A DNA stretch of 40,839 nt from an uncultured Clostridia bacterium (GTDB lineage: Bacteria; Bacillota; Clostridia; TANB77; CAG-508): assembly GCA_947624925.1 (NCBI GenBank), contig CANQMG010000003.1, positions 1 to 40,839 of the forward strand, written 5' to 3'. Under the pieces are notes generated by a model. It was not told where the DNA came from and made no database searches. It saw only the letters and a list, made by a program, of their open reading frames with translations. Below, piece after piece: positions 1 through 7,991 of this stretch (the first letter of the stretch is position 1; the number at the start of each line of letters is the position of its first letter). A program made the translations under genes and the position numbers.

Positions 1-1
1 T

Positions 2-118
2 TTATTAAAATATCAAATCAATCCTAGATTAAAACAAGTTGCACAAAATATTATACAAGAGCAAAGTGAAGGAATAAAAGAATTGGAGAATGTACGAAGA
101 GATTTGTGTCACAATTAG
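2..118 (+). CDS. C-terminal fragment of an unidentified protein
   Basis: An open frame enters from the left edge and ends at TAG (116-118), giving 38 residues that end in RRDLCHN. The piece is mostly polar and looks helical (NPRLKQVAQNIIQEQSEGIK). This resembles the last helix of DUF305 or ferritin-like proteins, in which a similar phrase is common, but the fragment is too short to assign. Its start lies outside the window. The next gene has its own promoter, so this is probably a separate transcription unit. Confidence 0.45.
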   Translation, partial: LLKYQINPRLKQVAQNIIQEQSEGIKELENVRRDLCHN

Positions 119-169
119 TAAAATTAAGAACAGGTTGTTCTCAACATTTTAAAATACTATAAATCCATA

Positions 170-198
170 TTGAGAAATTGTTATTTTAATGGTAAAAT
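170..198 (+). promoter_or_regulatory. Sigma-A type promoter of the nuclease gene
   Basis: TTGAGA (170-175) and TAAAAT (193-198) are separated by 17 bases. They lie 28 bp upstream of the nuclease start codon, with GAGG at 213-216 as ribosome binding site. Inferred from consensus only. Confidence 0.5.
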
Positions 199-225
199 AG
201 AAAAAATAAAACGAGGTAAAATTAT

Positions 226-984
226 ATGGGAAGAAAAAAGAAAAATAAAAAATTAAATATTTTGCAATACTTTTTTGCTATGGTAATATTAATTTTTATT
301 TCAATTTATGGATATATAAACCCAAATGCTACATCTGAAAATTCAGTAAATGATTATAATTTAAATAATCAAAATATTATATTTGATTTATCTACAATTC
401 CAGAGTATACATCAAGTCCTTATGTTGAAATCAATAATAATATTCCATATTTTACGGAAGAAGATTATACCACTGAGCCTTTTGAAAAATATAGCGATTT
501 GGGAGATGGTAAGGCAGGAGTTGCTTATGCAAACATTTGCAAAGAAATTATGCCACAAGAAGGAGAAGAACGTGGTGAAATAGGAAATGTTAAAGATTTA
601 TCTGGATGGGTGCAAAAAAGATATGATAATTTAATAAAGGATAAATATTTATATAATCGTTGCCATCTAATTGGTTGGCAACTTGCAGGAGAAAATGCAA
701 ATAAAAACAATTTAATAACTGGGACAAGATACTTAAATACAGAAGGAATGTTACCATTTGAAAATGAAGTGGCAGAGTATATAAATAAAAACGAAAATAA
801 TCATGTTTTATATAGAGTAACACCTATTTTTGAAGGAAGAAACCTTTTAGCAAGTGGAGTAGAAATGGAAGCATGGTCAGTTGAAGATTCAGGTAAAGGA
901 GTTCATTTTAATGTTTATTGTTATAATGTTCAGCCAGGAATAGTTATTGATTATACTACTGGAGAAAGTTATGCAGAAGAATAA
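226..984 (+). CDS. DNA/RNA non-specific endonuclease, membrane-anchored or secreted
   Basis: 252 residues. Residues 1-10 are basic and are followed by a hydrophobic segment (about 13-30), so the protein is secreted or held by an N-terminal anchor. The region around residues 140-170 (YLYNRCHLIGWQLAGENANK, then NNLITGTRYLN) matches the beta-beta-alpha metal nuclease motif of the DNA-entry nuclease (EndA/NucA-like, Endonuclea_NS_2) family. The usual DRGH reads NRCH here, as is common in this branch; the His is the expected general base. Such enzymes cut extracellular nucleic acid for nutrition, DNA uptake or biofilm turnover; which applies here is unknown. The gene has its own promoter and stands alone. 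Confidence 0.85.
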   Translation: MGRKKKNKKLNILQYFFAMVILIFISIYGYINPNATSENSVNDYNLNNQNIIFDLSTIPEYTSSPYVEINNNIPYFTEEDYTTEPFEKYSDLGDGKAGVAYANICKEIMPQEGEERGEIGNVKDLSGWVQKRYDNLIKDKYLYNRCHLIGWQLAGENANKNNLITGTRYLNTEGMLPFENEVAEYINKNENNHVLYRVTPIFEGRNLLASGVEMEAWSVEDSGKGVHFNVYCYNVQPGIVIDYTTGESYAEE

Positions 985-1000
985 ATTAATTAAATTTGAT

Positions 1001-1026
1001 AATTTACAGTAAAATTATTGTAAATT
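1001..1026 (+). terminator. Weak hairpin after the nuclease gene
   Basis: AATTTACA (1001-1008) can pair with TGTAAATT (1019-1026). There is no GC core and only a weak T-run, so this may not be a real terminator. Confidence 0.3.
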
Positions 1027-1131
1027 TATGAAAAACAATATATAATTACTATTAAGTTTAGTTCTTAATACTATTAAATCAGATAGTATATTTCCAAAAA
1101 ATAATGTAAAAAACGAAGGAGTGATTATATA

Positions 1132-1842
1132 TTGAATTTAGATTTAGTAAATAATTTATTAAATGATTTAAAGGAGAATCAATTTGTGCAAAATTTTATA
1201 AAAGAGTTATCCAATTATTTAGAAGATAAAAATAATTTAAATAGTGAAAATGAAGAAATTCCAATAATAGAAGATATATTGTCAAAAAACAATCTTACAA
1301 CAGGAAATAAAAATGCTATTAGATGGAATTTAGATGATGTTGTATTAAAATATTCACAAGAAAATTCGAGTAATGATGCAATATATTTTATAAAAGATAA
1401 AAAGGATAATGCTTATGCTGCACTAAAGGCAGAAAATGGTAAAATAGAAGAAATAGAAATAAGTAAAAAAGATGTTCCAAGTGAAGTAAAAATAAATGAC
1501 GTTTTAAGAATTAAGAATAATAATTGTGTAATTGATAGTATTGCTACTAAAGAATTGCAAGAAGATATAAGAAATATGGCAAAAGAAATACTAAATAAGC
1601 AGAACATAAATTTAGAAAAACATAGAAAAGAAGGACATTTATATATGGTAACTGAAGAATTAGGGAATAACAGATTCTTATTGGATTTAACGGATGCACC
1701 AAAAACAGAATTTGAAGAGACGGATATTCAAAAAGATTTACTAAGCATAGCAACAGAAGGTATGGTCCTTAAATACACTAATGGAAAATACGAATACTAT
1801 TCAGATGATGGATTTGAAAGAGCTGAAAAAATACATTCATAA
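1132..1842 (+). CDS. DUF3006-like protein of unknown function
   Basis: 236 residues starting at TTG (1132). The start is supported by GAAGGAG at 1115-1121 and the lack of a better-placed ATG. Residues 1-35 are helical and acidic. Two similar beta-rich units follow, about 83-140 (NDAIYFIKDKKDNAYAALKA... ending in DVLRIKNN) and about 167-232 (YMVTEELGNNRFLLDLTD... ending in GMVLKYTNGKYEYYSDD). Each has the pattern of DUF3006, a short beta-rich domain with no known biochemical role. There is no signal peptide or membrane segment. Its stop overlaps the convergent truncated peptidase gene by 6 bp. The family assignment comes from pattern alone and is moderate. Confidence 0.6.
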   Translation: MNLDLVNNLLNDLKENQFVQNFIKELSNYLEDKNNLNSENEEIPIIEDILSKNNLTTGNKNAIRWNLDDVVLKYSQENSSNDAIYFIKDKKDNAYAALKAENGKIEEIEISKKDVPSEVKINDVLRIKNNNCVIDSIATKELQEDIRNMAKEILNKQNINLEKHRKEGHLYMVTEELGNNRFLLDLTDAPKTEFEETDIQKDLLSIATEGMVLKYTNGKYEYYSDDGFERAEKIHS

Positions 1843-2694
1843 TCTTAAAGTTGGTTGGTATATTTTAAAATCCACACCAGAGATATTGGCTTTCCAACCA
1901 TCCGGAAAAGGTATATTATTATAATTATCTGAAATTAATTTTGCTTGGCTAAAAGCTGTAGAATCTTGTTTTATTTCACCAGTAACTAAATTAACACCAT
2001 CTGGATTAACCATTGGAACAATGTATAATGATATATTATTATATAAAAATCTTGTATTATATCCAAAGATAGTTTCATTATTTACAAAACTTAAACAATA
2101 ATTCTCAATAAAATTCATAAGTAAAGGAGTTGTAATCCATTCATTAGCATGGAAAGAGGCATTATAAAAAACTTCTTTTGAACCTCTACCAATTTTAATA
2201 TAAGGAATTCTATTATTTAATACACTATTTCCAATATACCCAATTTCTATAAAAGGATAAGTATTTTTTAAAGCAGATATATTCATTAAAAGAATAGAAT
2301 AAGAGTAAGAAATACTTGTAGGTACAATTTTATTAAAAGGTACTAATATTCTTTGACCAACAGAAATATTATTAATAGAGGAAATATTAGGGTTTGCAAA
2401 TATTATACGATTTATATTAGAATTAAATTTTTGTGATATAGAATATAAAGTATCTCCTGGTTTAGTTGTATAAATTGTATAACCATATATGTAAGGAAAA
2501 AGTTTATCCCATGTATTATTTCCAACTATACCATCCGTAGGTAAACCAAAGTTATATTGAAAAATTTTTACAGCTGTTTGAGTATTATCACTAAATAAGC
2601 CATCTATAGTGCCAAAATAAAATCCTAATTTTTTTAGAGTAGATTGTAAGAGTTCAACAATTGGGCCTGAAGAACCTAATTTTAAAACTTCCAT
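1837..2694 (-). CDS. Truncated peptidoglycan-binding / LysM / M14 peptidase
   Basis: 285 residues. Residues 8-66 form a peptidoglycan-binding domain (DGLFSDNTQTAVKIFQ) and 74-119 a LysM domain (KPGDTLYSISQKF ... VGQRILVPF). From about 133 there is an M14 zinc carboxypeptidase domain. This order is known from gamma-D-glutamyl-diamino-acid endopeptidase I, a spore and cell wall peptide hydrolase. The first zinc pair is present (H182 and E185 in FHANEW), as is VPMVNPDGVNL. The protein stops right after PDGWKANISGVDFK, where relatives continue for roughly 120-140 residues that carry the third zinc His and the catalytic Glu. It is therefore probably inactive as a peptidase, though it may still bind peptidoglycan. 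AGGTGAT precedes the ATG. The truncation lies exactly at the convergent neighbour. Confidence 0.75.
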   Translation of the reverse strand: MEVLKLGSSGPIVELLQSTLKKLGFYFGTIDGLFSDNTQTAVKIFQYNFGLPTDGIVGNNTWDKLFPYIYGYTIYTTKPGDTLYSISQKFNSNINRIIFANPNISSINNISVGQRILVPFNKIVPTSISYSYSILLMNISALKNTYPFIEIGYIGNSVLNNRIPYIKIGRGSKEVFYNASFHANEWITTPLLMNFIENYCLSFVNNETIFGYNTRFLYNNISLYIVPMVNPDGVNLVTGEIKQDSTAFSQAKLISDNYNNIPFPDGWKANISGVDFKIYQPTLRL

Positions 2695-2909
2695 AATATC
2701 ACCTAAAATATTATATTTTAGTAATATACAAAGTGTGATAAAGTTATATACATATATTTTAATTTCTTAATAATAAATTCATATATATATAAACTATAAA
2801 AGTGTACCTAATAAATCATTAGATGATTGTAATTTAATAAAGGATAGTATTTATATAATTGTTATTATTTAACTGAATAGCAATTTATGGGAGAAAATAT
2901 AAATATAAA

Positions 2910-2938
2910 GCATAAATAATAAAACTTCACATATAAAT
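2910..2938 (+). promoter_or_regulatory. Possible sigma-E type promoter of cwlD
   Basis: GCATAAA (2910-2916), 13 bases, then CATATAAAT (2930-2938) resembles the mother-cell sigma-E pattern (KMATATT, 13-15, CATACAMT). B. subtilis cwlD is known to be transcribed by sporulation sigma factors. Transcription would begin near 2945, inside the loop of the hairpin described next. In DNA this AT-rich, chance matches are common. Confidence 0.35.
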
Positions 2939-2968
2939 ATAATAAATTATTTATTTGTGAGGTTTTTT
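2921..2968 (+). terminator. Terminator-like hairpin that contains the cwlD ribosome binding site
   Basis: AAAACTTCAC (2921-2930) pairs with GTGAGGTTTT (2957-2966), with one G-T pair. The stem extends inward through AT pairs (2931-2939 with 2948-2956, one mismatch) to a loop at 2940-2947. A T-run (2963-2968) follows, as in a rho-independent terminator. The 3' arm contains GTGAGG (2957-2962), the only plausible ribosome binding site of cwlD. A transcript running in from upstream would be terminated or have its binding site masked. Confidence 0.7.
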
Positions 2969-3679
2969 ATGTTTATATTAAGTAAAAAGAGAATCTTAAT
3001 TGTATTAATATGTTTATGTGTTTCAATATGTAGTACATATATTATAAAAGAAAATATAACAAATAAAACAGTTGAAACAGTTAGTCTTCCTGTTTCAAAT
3101 AAAGTAATTGTAATAGATGCTGGACATGGCAAACCAGATGAAGGGGCACAAAGTAGTAATGGTACAACAGAGGCACAAACAAATTTAAAAATTGCTCTAA
3201 AGGTACAGAATTTATTAGAACAAAGCGGATGTGAAGTTATTTTAACACGTTCTGATGATGAAGCTATATATGATTTAGATAGTAAAACTCTTAAAGATAA
3301 AAAAATTTCAGATATACATAATAGAGTGAAAATTGGAAATGAATCACAAGCGGACATATTTGTATCAATTCATTTAAATAAAATACCTGAGAACCAATAT
3401 TATGGTTGGCAGACATTTTATAAAAAAGATAATGTTGAAGGAAAAAAACTAGCTACATGTATACAAAATAATTTAAATACTTCAATACAAAGAGAAAATG
3501 ATAGAGTTCCTTTAACTATAGATAATGTATATATAATTAAACATGTAGAAATACCTACAGCTATAGTAGAATGCGGATTTTTATCAAATCCAGAAGAAGA
3601 AAAACTATTGTTAGATGATAATTATCAAAATAAATTAGCATGGGGAATATATACAGGAATTATTGATTATTTTATGTAA
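2969..3679 (+). CDS. cwlD: N-acetylmuramoyl-L-alanine amidase CwlD
   Basis: 236 residues. CwlD removes the peptide from muramic acid during spore cortex formation, the first step toward muramic-delta-lactam, which germination lytic enzymes recognise. A hydrophobic N-terminal segment (about 4-27) acts as signal or anchor. The amidase_3 domain shows the zinc ligands H53 (IDAGHGKPDEGA), E68 and H135 (VSIHLN), and the catalytic E201 (AIVECGFLSNPEEE). The sequence is close to CwlD over its whole length, including YGWQTFYK. A GTG at 2957 would give four more residues, but it lies inside the ribosome binding site GTGAGG, so ATG 2969 is preferred. The gene stands alone, with a hairpin downstream and spoIIE following. 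Confidence 0.92.
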   Translation: MFILSKKRILIVLICLCVSICSTYIIKENITNKTVETVSLPVSNKVIVIDAGHGKPDEGAQSSNGTTEAQTNLKIALKVQNLLEQSGCEVILTRSDDEAIYDLDSKTLKDKKISDIHNRVKIGNESQADIFVSIHLNKIPENQYYGWQTFYKKDNVEGKKLATCIQNNLNTSIQRENDRVPLTIDNVYIIKHVEIPTAIVECGFLSNPEEEKLLLDDNYQNKLAWGIYTGIIDYFM

Positions 3680-3734
3680 AAATCTTTAAAAGCATTGAAA
3701 ATTTTGCCATTTTATAATACAATAATAAACATAA

Positions 3735-3781
3735 TGTGATTACATACCTAAAAAGCTAAAAATAGGTAATAAAAAATCACA
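3735..3781 (+). terminator. Two-part palindrome between cwlD and spoIIE
   Basis: TGTGATT (3735-3741) pairs with AATCACA (3775-3781), and inside it TACCTA (3745-3750) pairs with TAGGTA (3763-3768). A T-run comes 14 bases later (3795-3800). It could end cwlD transcription or act as an operator. The inner TACCTA...TAGGTA is also the core of the hairpin after spoIIE. Confidence 0.4.
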
Positions 3782-3806
3782 AATAGTAAAAAACTTTTTT
3801 AAATAC

Positions 3807-3849
3807 TTGACTAAATGCGACAAACAATTTAAACAAAAATAATTATAAT
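3807..3849 (+). promoter_or_regulatory. Probable Spo0A-controlled promoter of spoIIE
   Basis: TATAAT (3844-3849) is a good -10. At the -35 position there is no consensus hexamer; instead TGCGACA (3816-3822), one base off the Spo0A box TTCGACA, lies just upstream of it. Spo0A-activated promoters, including spoIIE of B. subtilis, typically have 0A boxes near a weak -35. A TTGACT (3807-3812) is too far from the -10 to pair with it. The assignment is inference. Confidence 0.4.
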
Positions 3850-3891
3850 TTTTAATACTTAAGTTTATTTAAAAAAGTATGGGGTGGTAAA

Positions 3892-6369
3892 ATGTTTCAA
3901 AATATATCAGTAGATGCAGAAGTGGAGGAAGAATATAAAAGTTCTTCTAAAAATAAATTAAAAATTAAATTGGGTTTAATTTTAAAAAAACAAACAATTT
4001 TATTATATATAATTTCTTTTATGTTATCTATGGTGTCAGCTGGACAAGGAATAAATGTATTTTCAATTTCAATATTTGCAGCCACATGTAGTAATAATAT
4101 ACCTGTTGGTATTTTATATATTATTACATTAATAGGAACGCTAATTAAATTTGGAACAGCTGGATTATTAGATTATTTATTAAATAGTTTTTTATTTATG
4201 GTATTAATATTAATATTTAGAGCAAAGATTCCAGAAAGTACAGTTTTCAATGAAAAAAGAAAATTAGGAAAATACGTTTTTATATCTACTTTTTTAGTAC
4301 AAGCTATAAAAATGATATTTAGTGGTATTATGCTTTACGATGTATTAATTGCACTAATAACATCTATATCTGCATATATATTTTATAAAATATTTAGTAA
4401 TTCAATTATTGTAATAAATGAATTTAATATAAAAAAAGCATTTGCCATAGAAGAAATAATAGGTGCTAGTATATTATTATCAATAGCGGTATCTTGTTTT
4501 GGAGAACTTAGTATATTAGGGGTACATATTAAAAATGTAATAAGTATATTAATAGTATTAATATTAGGCTGGAAAAATGGAATATTAATTGGGGCAACAA
4601 GTGGTGTAGCAATAGGAACAGTACTTGGAATTATTACAAATAGTAATCCAATTATAATAGCTGTTTATGCATTGTCTGGAATGCTTTCTGGTTTACTTAG
4701 TAAATTTGGAAAAATAGGTGTAATTGTTGGCTTTATTGTTGGAAATTTACTAATTACATATGTAGTAAATGGTAATATTGCAGAAATAATTTATTTTAAA
4801 GAAATAATTATTGCTTCATTAGGATTATTACTTGTTCCTGAAAAAATTAAAATAAATATTGAAGATTTATTTGGAAACGATAATTTGTTAGAAGAAACTG
4901 GTAAATATAGATTAGAGAGTAGCAAAGAAACAATAGAAAAATTAAATAATGTATCTGATGTTATACAAGAAATATCAAATTCATATAAACAAGTCGCTTC
5001 AACAGTTGTTGAAAATGATATCGAAGTAGAAGAAAAAAATAAAGATATATTTATTGAAGAGTTTCAAAAAAATTTAAATGGAATAGAAGATAATATATTA
5101 TATGAAGATTTAACAAGTGTAGATGAAAATATAATAACAGATATTTTTAAATACATAAATCAAAATGAAAAAATTAATAAAGATAAATTAATAGAAATAT
5201 TTAAAAATCATAATAATTATATAGTTGGATTTGATGATTATAAAACGAATCAAAAAATTGAGCAAGACATTAATGAAATTACAAAAATAATAAATGAATC
5301 GTATAAAATTTGTAAGGTTAATTTTATATGGAAAAAGAAAATTAATGAAAATAAACAAGTAATGTCAGAACAGTTAAATGGAGTTTCTAAAGCGATATCT
5401 TCTATAGCACAGGAATTTGATGATAATAGTAAAAATATTTTTGATGATAAAAAGAGAGAAATAATAGCAAAAGCAAAAATTAAAAATATAAATATTTTAG
5501 ATGTAAATATTAAGAAATTATCAAATAATAGATTTATAATAAATATTTATACAGAAAAATGTGATACAAAAACAGAAGAATGTCCTAATAAAACAATTGA
5601 AAAAATTTTATCAGAGGTTTTAGAGGATAATATTGTAATACAAAAAGAAAAATGTGCAATAAAACAGCAAAGTAATATATGTAAACAAACGTATTTATCT
5701 AAGGATAAATATAGGTTGCAAATAGGAATGTCCAAAACAACAAAGGATAAATCAGTAGTTTCAGGAGATAGTTTTATACAAGCAAAACTAAATGATGGAA
5801 AAAATTTAATAGCTTTAAGTGATGGAATGGGTTCTGGTCCAGAGGCTAGGAAGTCTAGCCAAATAGCAATAAAGATGTTAGCCAGACTTCTTACTAATGG
5901 ATTTGATAAAGATACATCATTAGAATTAATAAATAGTACAATATATGTTAATTCAGAAAATGAAACATTTGCAACATTAGATGCAAGTATACTAGATTTA
6001 TACTCTGGAAATGTAGAATTTATTAAAAATGCAGCATGTCCAACATTTATAAAAAGCAAACGACAAGTGCAAATATTAAAAACATTATCATTACCGGCTG
6101 GAATTTTAAATAATATAGACTTAGTTGTATATGATAGAGATCTTGAAGATGGTGACATTATTGTAATGTGTACAGATGGGATTTTAGATTCAAATATGGA
6201 ATATAATAATAAAGAAATATGGATTAAAAACTTATTAGAAGAAATAGAAACAGATAATGTACAAAAAATTGCTGATATTATTATAAAAGAGTCTATAGAT
6301 AATAATTATGGTATACCAAAAGATGATATGACTGTTATTGTAATGAAAATAATGAAAAGTATTACCTAA
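3892..6369 (+). CDS. spoIIE: Stage II sporulation protein E (SpoIIE phosphatase)
   Basis: 825 residues, almost the length of B. subtilis SpoIIE (827). After a short cytoplasmic start there are about ten membrane segments (roughly 35-320), then a central helical region (320-600) thought to mediate FtsZ interaction and oligomer formation. A C-terminal PP2C-type phosphatase follows (about 615-823). Phosphatase motifs are visible: SGDSF, LIALSDGMGSGPEARKSS, ATLDASILDL, IVMCTDGILDSN and PKDDMTVIVMK, with the metal-binding Asp residues in place. SpoIIE dephosphorylates SpoIIAA at the polar septum to activate sigma-F in the forespore. The start has a GGGGTGG ribosome binding site. It is a single-gene unit closed by a hairpin. 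Its presence is strong evidence that the organism forms endospores. Confidence 0.97.
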   Translation: MFQNISVDAEVEEEYKSSSKNKLKIKLGLILKKQTILLYIISFMLSMVSAGQGINVFSISIFAATCSNNIPVGILYIITLIGTLIKFGTAGLLDYLLNSFLFMVLILIFRAKIPESTVFNEKRKLGKYVFISTFLVQAIKMIFSGIMLYDVLIALITSISAYIFYKIFSNSIIVINEFNIKKAFAIEEIIGASILLSIAVSCFGELSILGVHIKNVISILIVLILGWKNGILIGATSGVAIGTVLGIITNSNPIIIAVYALSGMLSGLLSKFGKIGVIVGFIVGNLLITYVVNGNIAEIIYFKEIIIASLGLLLVPEKIKINIEDLFGNDNLLEETGKYRLESSKETIEKLNNVSDVIQEISNSYKQVASTVVENDIEVEEKNKDIFIEEFQKNLNGIEDNILYEDLTSVDENIITDIFKYINQNEKINKDKLIEIFKNHNNYIVGFDDYKTNQKIEQDINEITKIINESYKICKVNFIWKKKINENKQVMSEQLNGVSKAISSIAQEFDDNSKNIFDDKKREIIAKAKIKNINILDVNIKKLSNNRFIINIYTEKCDTKTEECPNKTIEKILSEVLEDNIVIQKEKCAIKQQSNICKQTYLSKDKYRLQIGMSKTTKDKSVVSGDSFIQAKLNDGKNLIALSDGMGSGPEARKSSQIAIKMLARLLTNGFDKDTSLELINSTIYVNSENETFATLDASILDLYSGNVEFIKNAACPTFIKSKRQVQILKTLSLPAGILNNIDLVVYDRDLEDGDIIVMCTDGILDSNMEYNNKEIWIKNLLEEIETDNVQKIADIIIKESIDNNYGIPKDDMTVIVMKIMKSIT

Positions 6370-6390
6370 AAAATAGGTAATACTTTTATT
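6361..6390 (+). terminator. Terminator of spoIIE
   Basis: ATTACCTA (6361-6368) pairs with TAGGTAAT (6374-6381) around a short A-rich loop and is followed by ACTTTTATT. The 5' arm overlaps the spoIIE stop codon (6367-6369). Confidence 0.6.
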
Positions 6391-6407
6391 ATAATTAAAA
6401 ATACTAT

Positions 6408-6436
6408 TGAAAAAAAAAGAAATATATAGTATTCTT
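6408..6436 (+). promoter_or_regulatory. Putative promoter of the WG-repeat operon
   Basis: TTGAAA (6408-6413), 17 bases, TATTCT (6431-6436). It lies between the spoIIE terminator and the GGAGGT ribosome binding site of the next gene. Consensus match only. Confidence 0.4.
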
Positions 6437-6458
6437 TAAATATGGAGGTAGAATATAT

Positions 6459-7976
6459 ATGAGTAGAAGTAGAAGTAGAAAGCATGGCAGAAGATATAAA
6501 GATGAACCAAAATTAAATATAAAAAGAGTTATTGCTGTAGTTATAGCTATAGTAGTAATAATAATGTTTATTATTTTATTAAAAAAATTATTAACTTCTA
6601 ATTTCTCTAATTTACAAACTACTCAATATTTTTCACTATATAGTAATGATAGATGGGGAGTAATAGATAATACTGGAAAAATAATAATAGAGCCTACATA
6701 TGATGAAATGATTATAATTCCAAATAGCAAGCATCCAATATTTATAACCTCAACACAAGTAAATTATGATGTTGGAACATATACAACTAAGGTATTAAAC
6801 GAAAAAAATAAAGAAATATTCACAGAATATGATAAAATATTACCAATAGAAAACTATGATGAAAATAATACACTATGGTATGAGGAAGATGTATTAAAAG
6901 TTCAAAAAGACGGAAAATATGGATTAATAGATTATGAAGGAAAAGTTATACTTGAATGTGAATATGATAATATAAATTCATTAAAAGGAATAAAAAATAG
7001 ATTAATAATTGAAAAAGAAAATAAAAAAGGATTAGTAAATAATAAAGGAAATATAATAGTTAACATAGAATACAAAGATATAAAAGTACTTGGTAAAACA
7101 GTTAATTCATATATTGTTATAGATGAAGAAAATAAATATGGAGTATCTGATATATTAGATACAAAATATGACGAAATAAAGAATATAGATACTACTAATA
7201 TGTTTGTAGTAAAAGAAAAAGGAAAGTACAAAGTAATAGACAAAGAAGAAAAAGAAGTACTTACATCTGATTTTGATGATGTTGAAAACATTATAGATTC
7301 AAATATAATAATTAAAAAATCAGATAAATATGGGATAGTAAATGTAGAAACAGGTAAAAAAATTAATGCAGATTATGAAAAAATAGATTATATAGATGAA
7401 GATAAATTTATTGCAAAAAAAGATGGAAAATATGGAATTATAAATATAAATAATGAAACTTTACTTGATTTTAAATATTCAGATATAATATATTACAATA
7501 CTGCAAACCTTCTTGAGTTAACGTATGAAGAGGATGGAAATATAAAAAATGATATTTTAAATGAAAATTTAGAATTAAAGTCAAATGGAATATTATCAGA
7601 AATTAATAATGAAAAAAATTATATTAAAGTATGGACAGAAGATGGATACAAATATTATAATTTTAAATTTGAAGAAAAAGATGTTATTAATATTTTAAAT
7701 AATAATACAATTTTTGCAAGTAAAAAAGATGGGAAATATGGTTTCATTGATAAAAAAGGAAAAGTAATAGTAGATTATATTTATGATGATGTTATGGAGC
7801 AAAACTCTTTTGGATTTGCTTGCATAAAAAAAGATGGAAAATGGGGATGTATAGATAAGAACGGAAAAATAATACAAGAACCAAAATACGAATTAAAAGA
7901 TAATATATTAATAGACTTTATAGGAAAATATCATATAGGACAAGACTTAAATGCATATTATTATACAGACATATAA
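6459..7976 (+). CDS. WG-repeat protein with N-terminal membrane anchor
   Basis: 505 residues. The start MSRSRSRKHGRR is strongly basic, followed by one membrane segment (about 24-46); the rest should be outside the cell. About nine WG-type repeats follow, each about 40-60 residues with the pattern (K)WG(V/L/F)ID..GK.I....YD.I. Examples are RWGVIDNTGKIIIEPTYDEM, KYGLIDYEGKVILECEYDNI, KYGFIDKKGKVIVDYIYDDV and KWGCIDKNGKIIQEPKYE. Several central repeats have Y for W and are more diverged. WG repeats are thought to form beta structures for binding; the ligand is unknown. It is the first gene of a probable operon, with the next gene 15 bp downstream. The fold class is clear, the role is not. Confidence 0.85.
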   Translation: MSRSRSRKHGRRYKDEPKLNIKRVIAVVIAIVVIIMFIILLKKLLTSNFSNLQTTQYFSLYSNDRWGVIDNTGKIIIEPTYDEMIIIPNSKHPIFITSTQVNYDVGTYTTKVLNEKNKEIFTEYDKILPIENYDENNTLWYEEDVLKVQKDGKYGLIDYEGKVILECEYDNINSLKGIKNRLIIEKENKKGLVNNKGNIIVNIEYKDIKVLGKTVNSYIVIDEENKYGVSDILDTKYDEIKNIDTTNMFVVKEKGKYKVIDKEEKEVLTSDFDDVENIIDSNIIIKKSDKYGIVNVETGKKINADYEKIDYIDEDKFIAKKDGKYGIININNETLLDFKYSDIIYYNTANLLELTYEEDGNIKNDILNENLELKSNGILSEINNEKNYIKVWTEDGYKYYNFKFEEKDVINILNNNTIFASKKDGKYGFIDKKGKVIVDYIYDDVMEQNSFGFACIKKDGKWGCIDKNGKIIQEPKYELKDNILIDFIGKYHIGQDLNAYYYTDI

Positions 7977-7991
7977 AATGGAGAGAGAAAA

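Noticed and set aside
2957..2968. GTG start for cwlD four codons upstream of ATG 2969
   Set aside because: The GTG is part of the GTGAGG ribosome binding site, and nothing suitable precedes it.
5547..6158. 203-codon minus-strand ORF inside spoIIE
   Set aside because: It is opposite the conserved phosphatase domain and is explained by codon bias of that domain.
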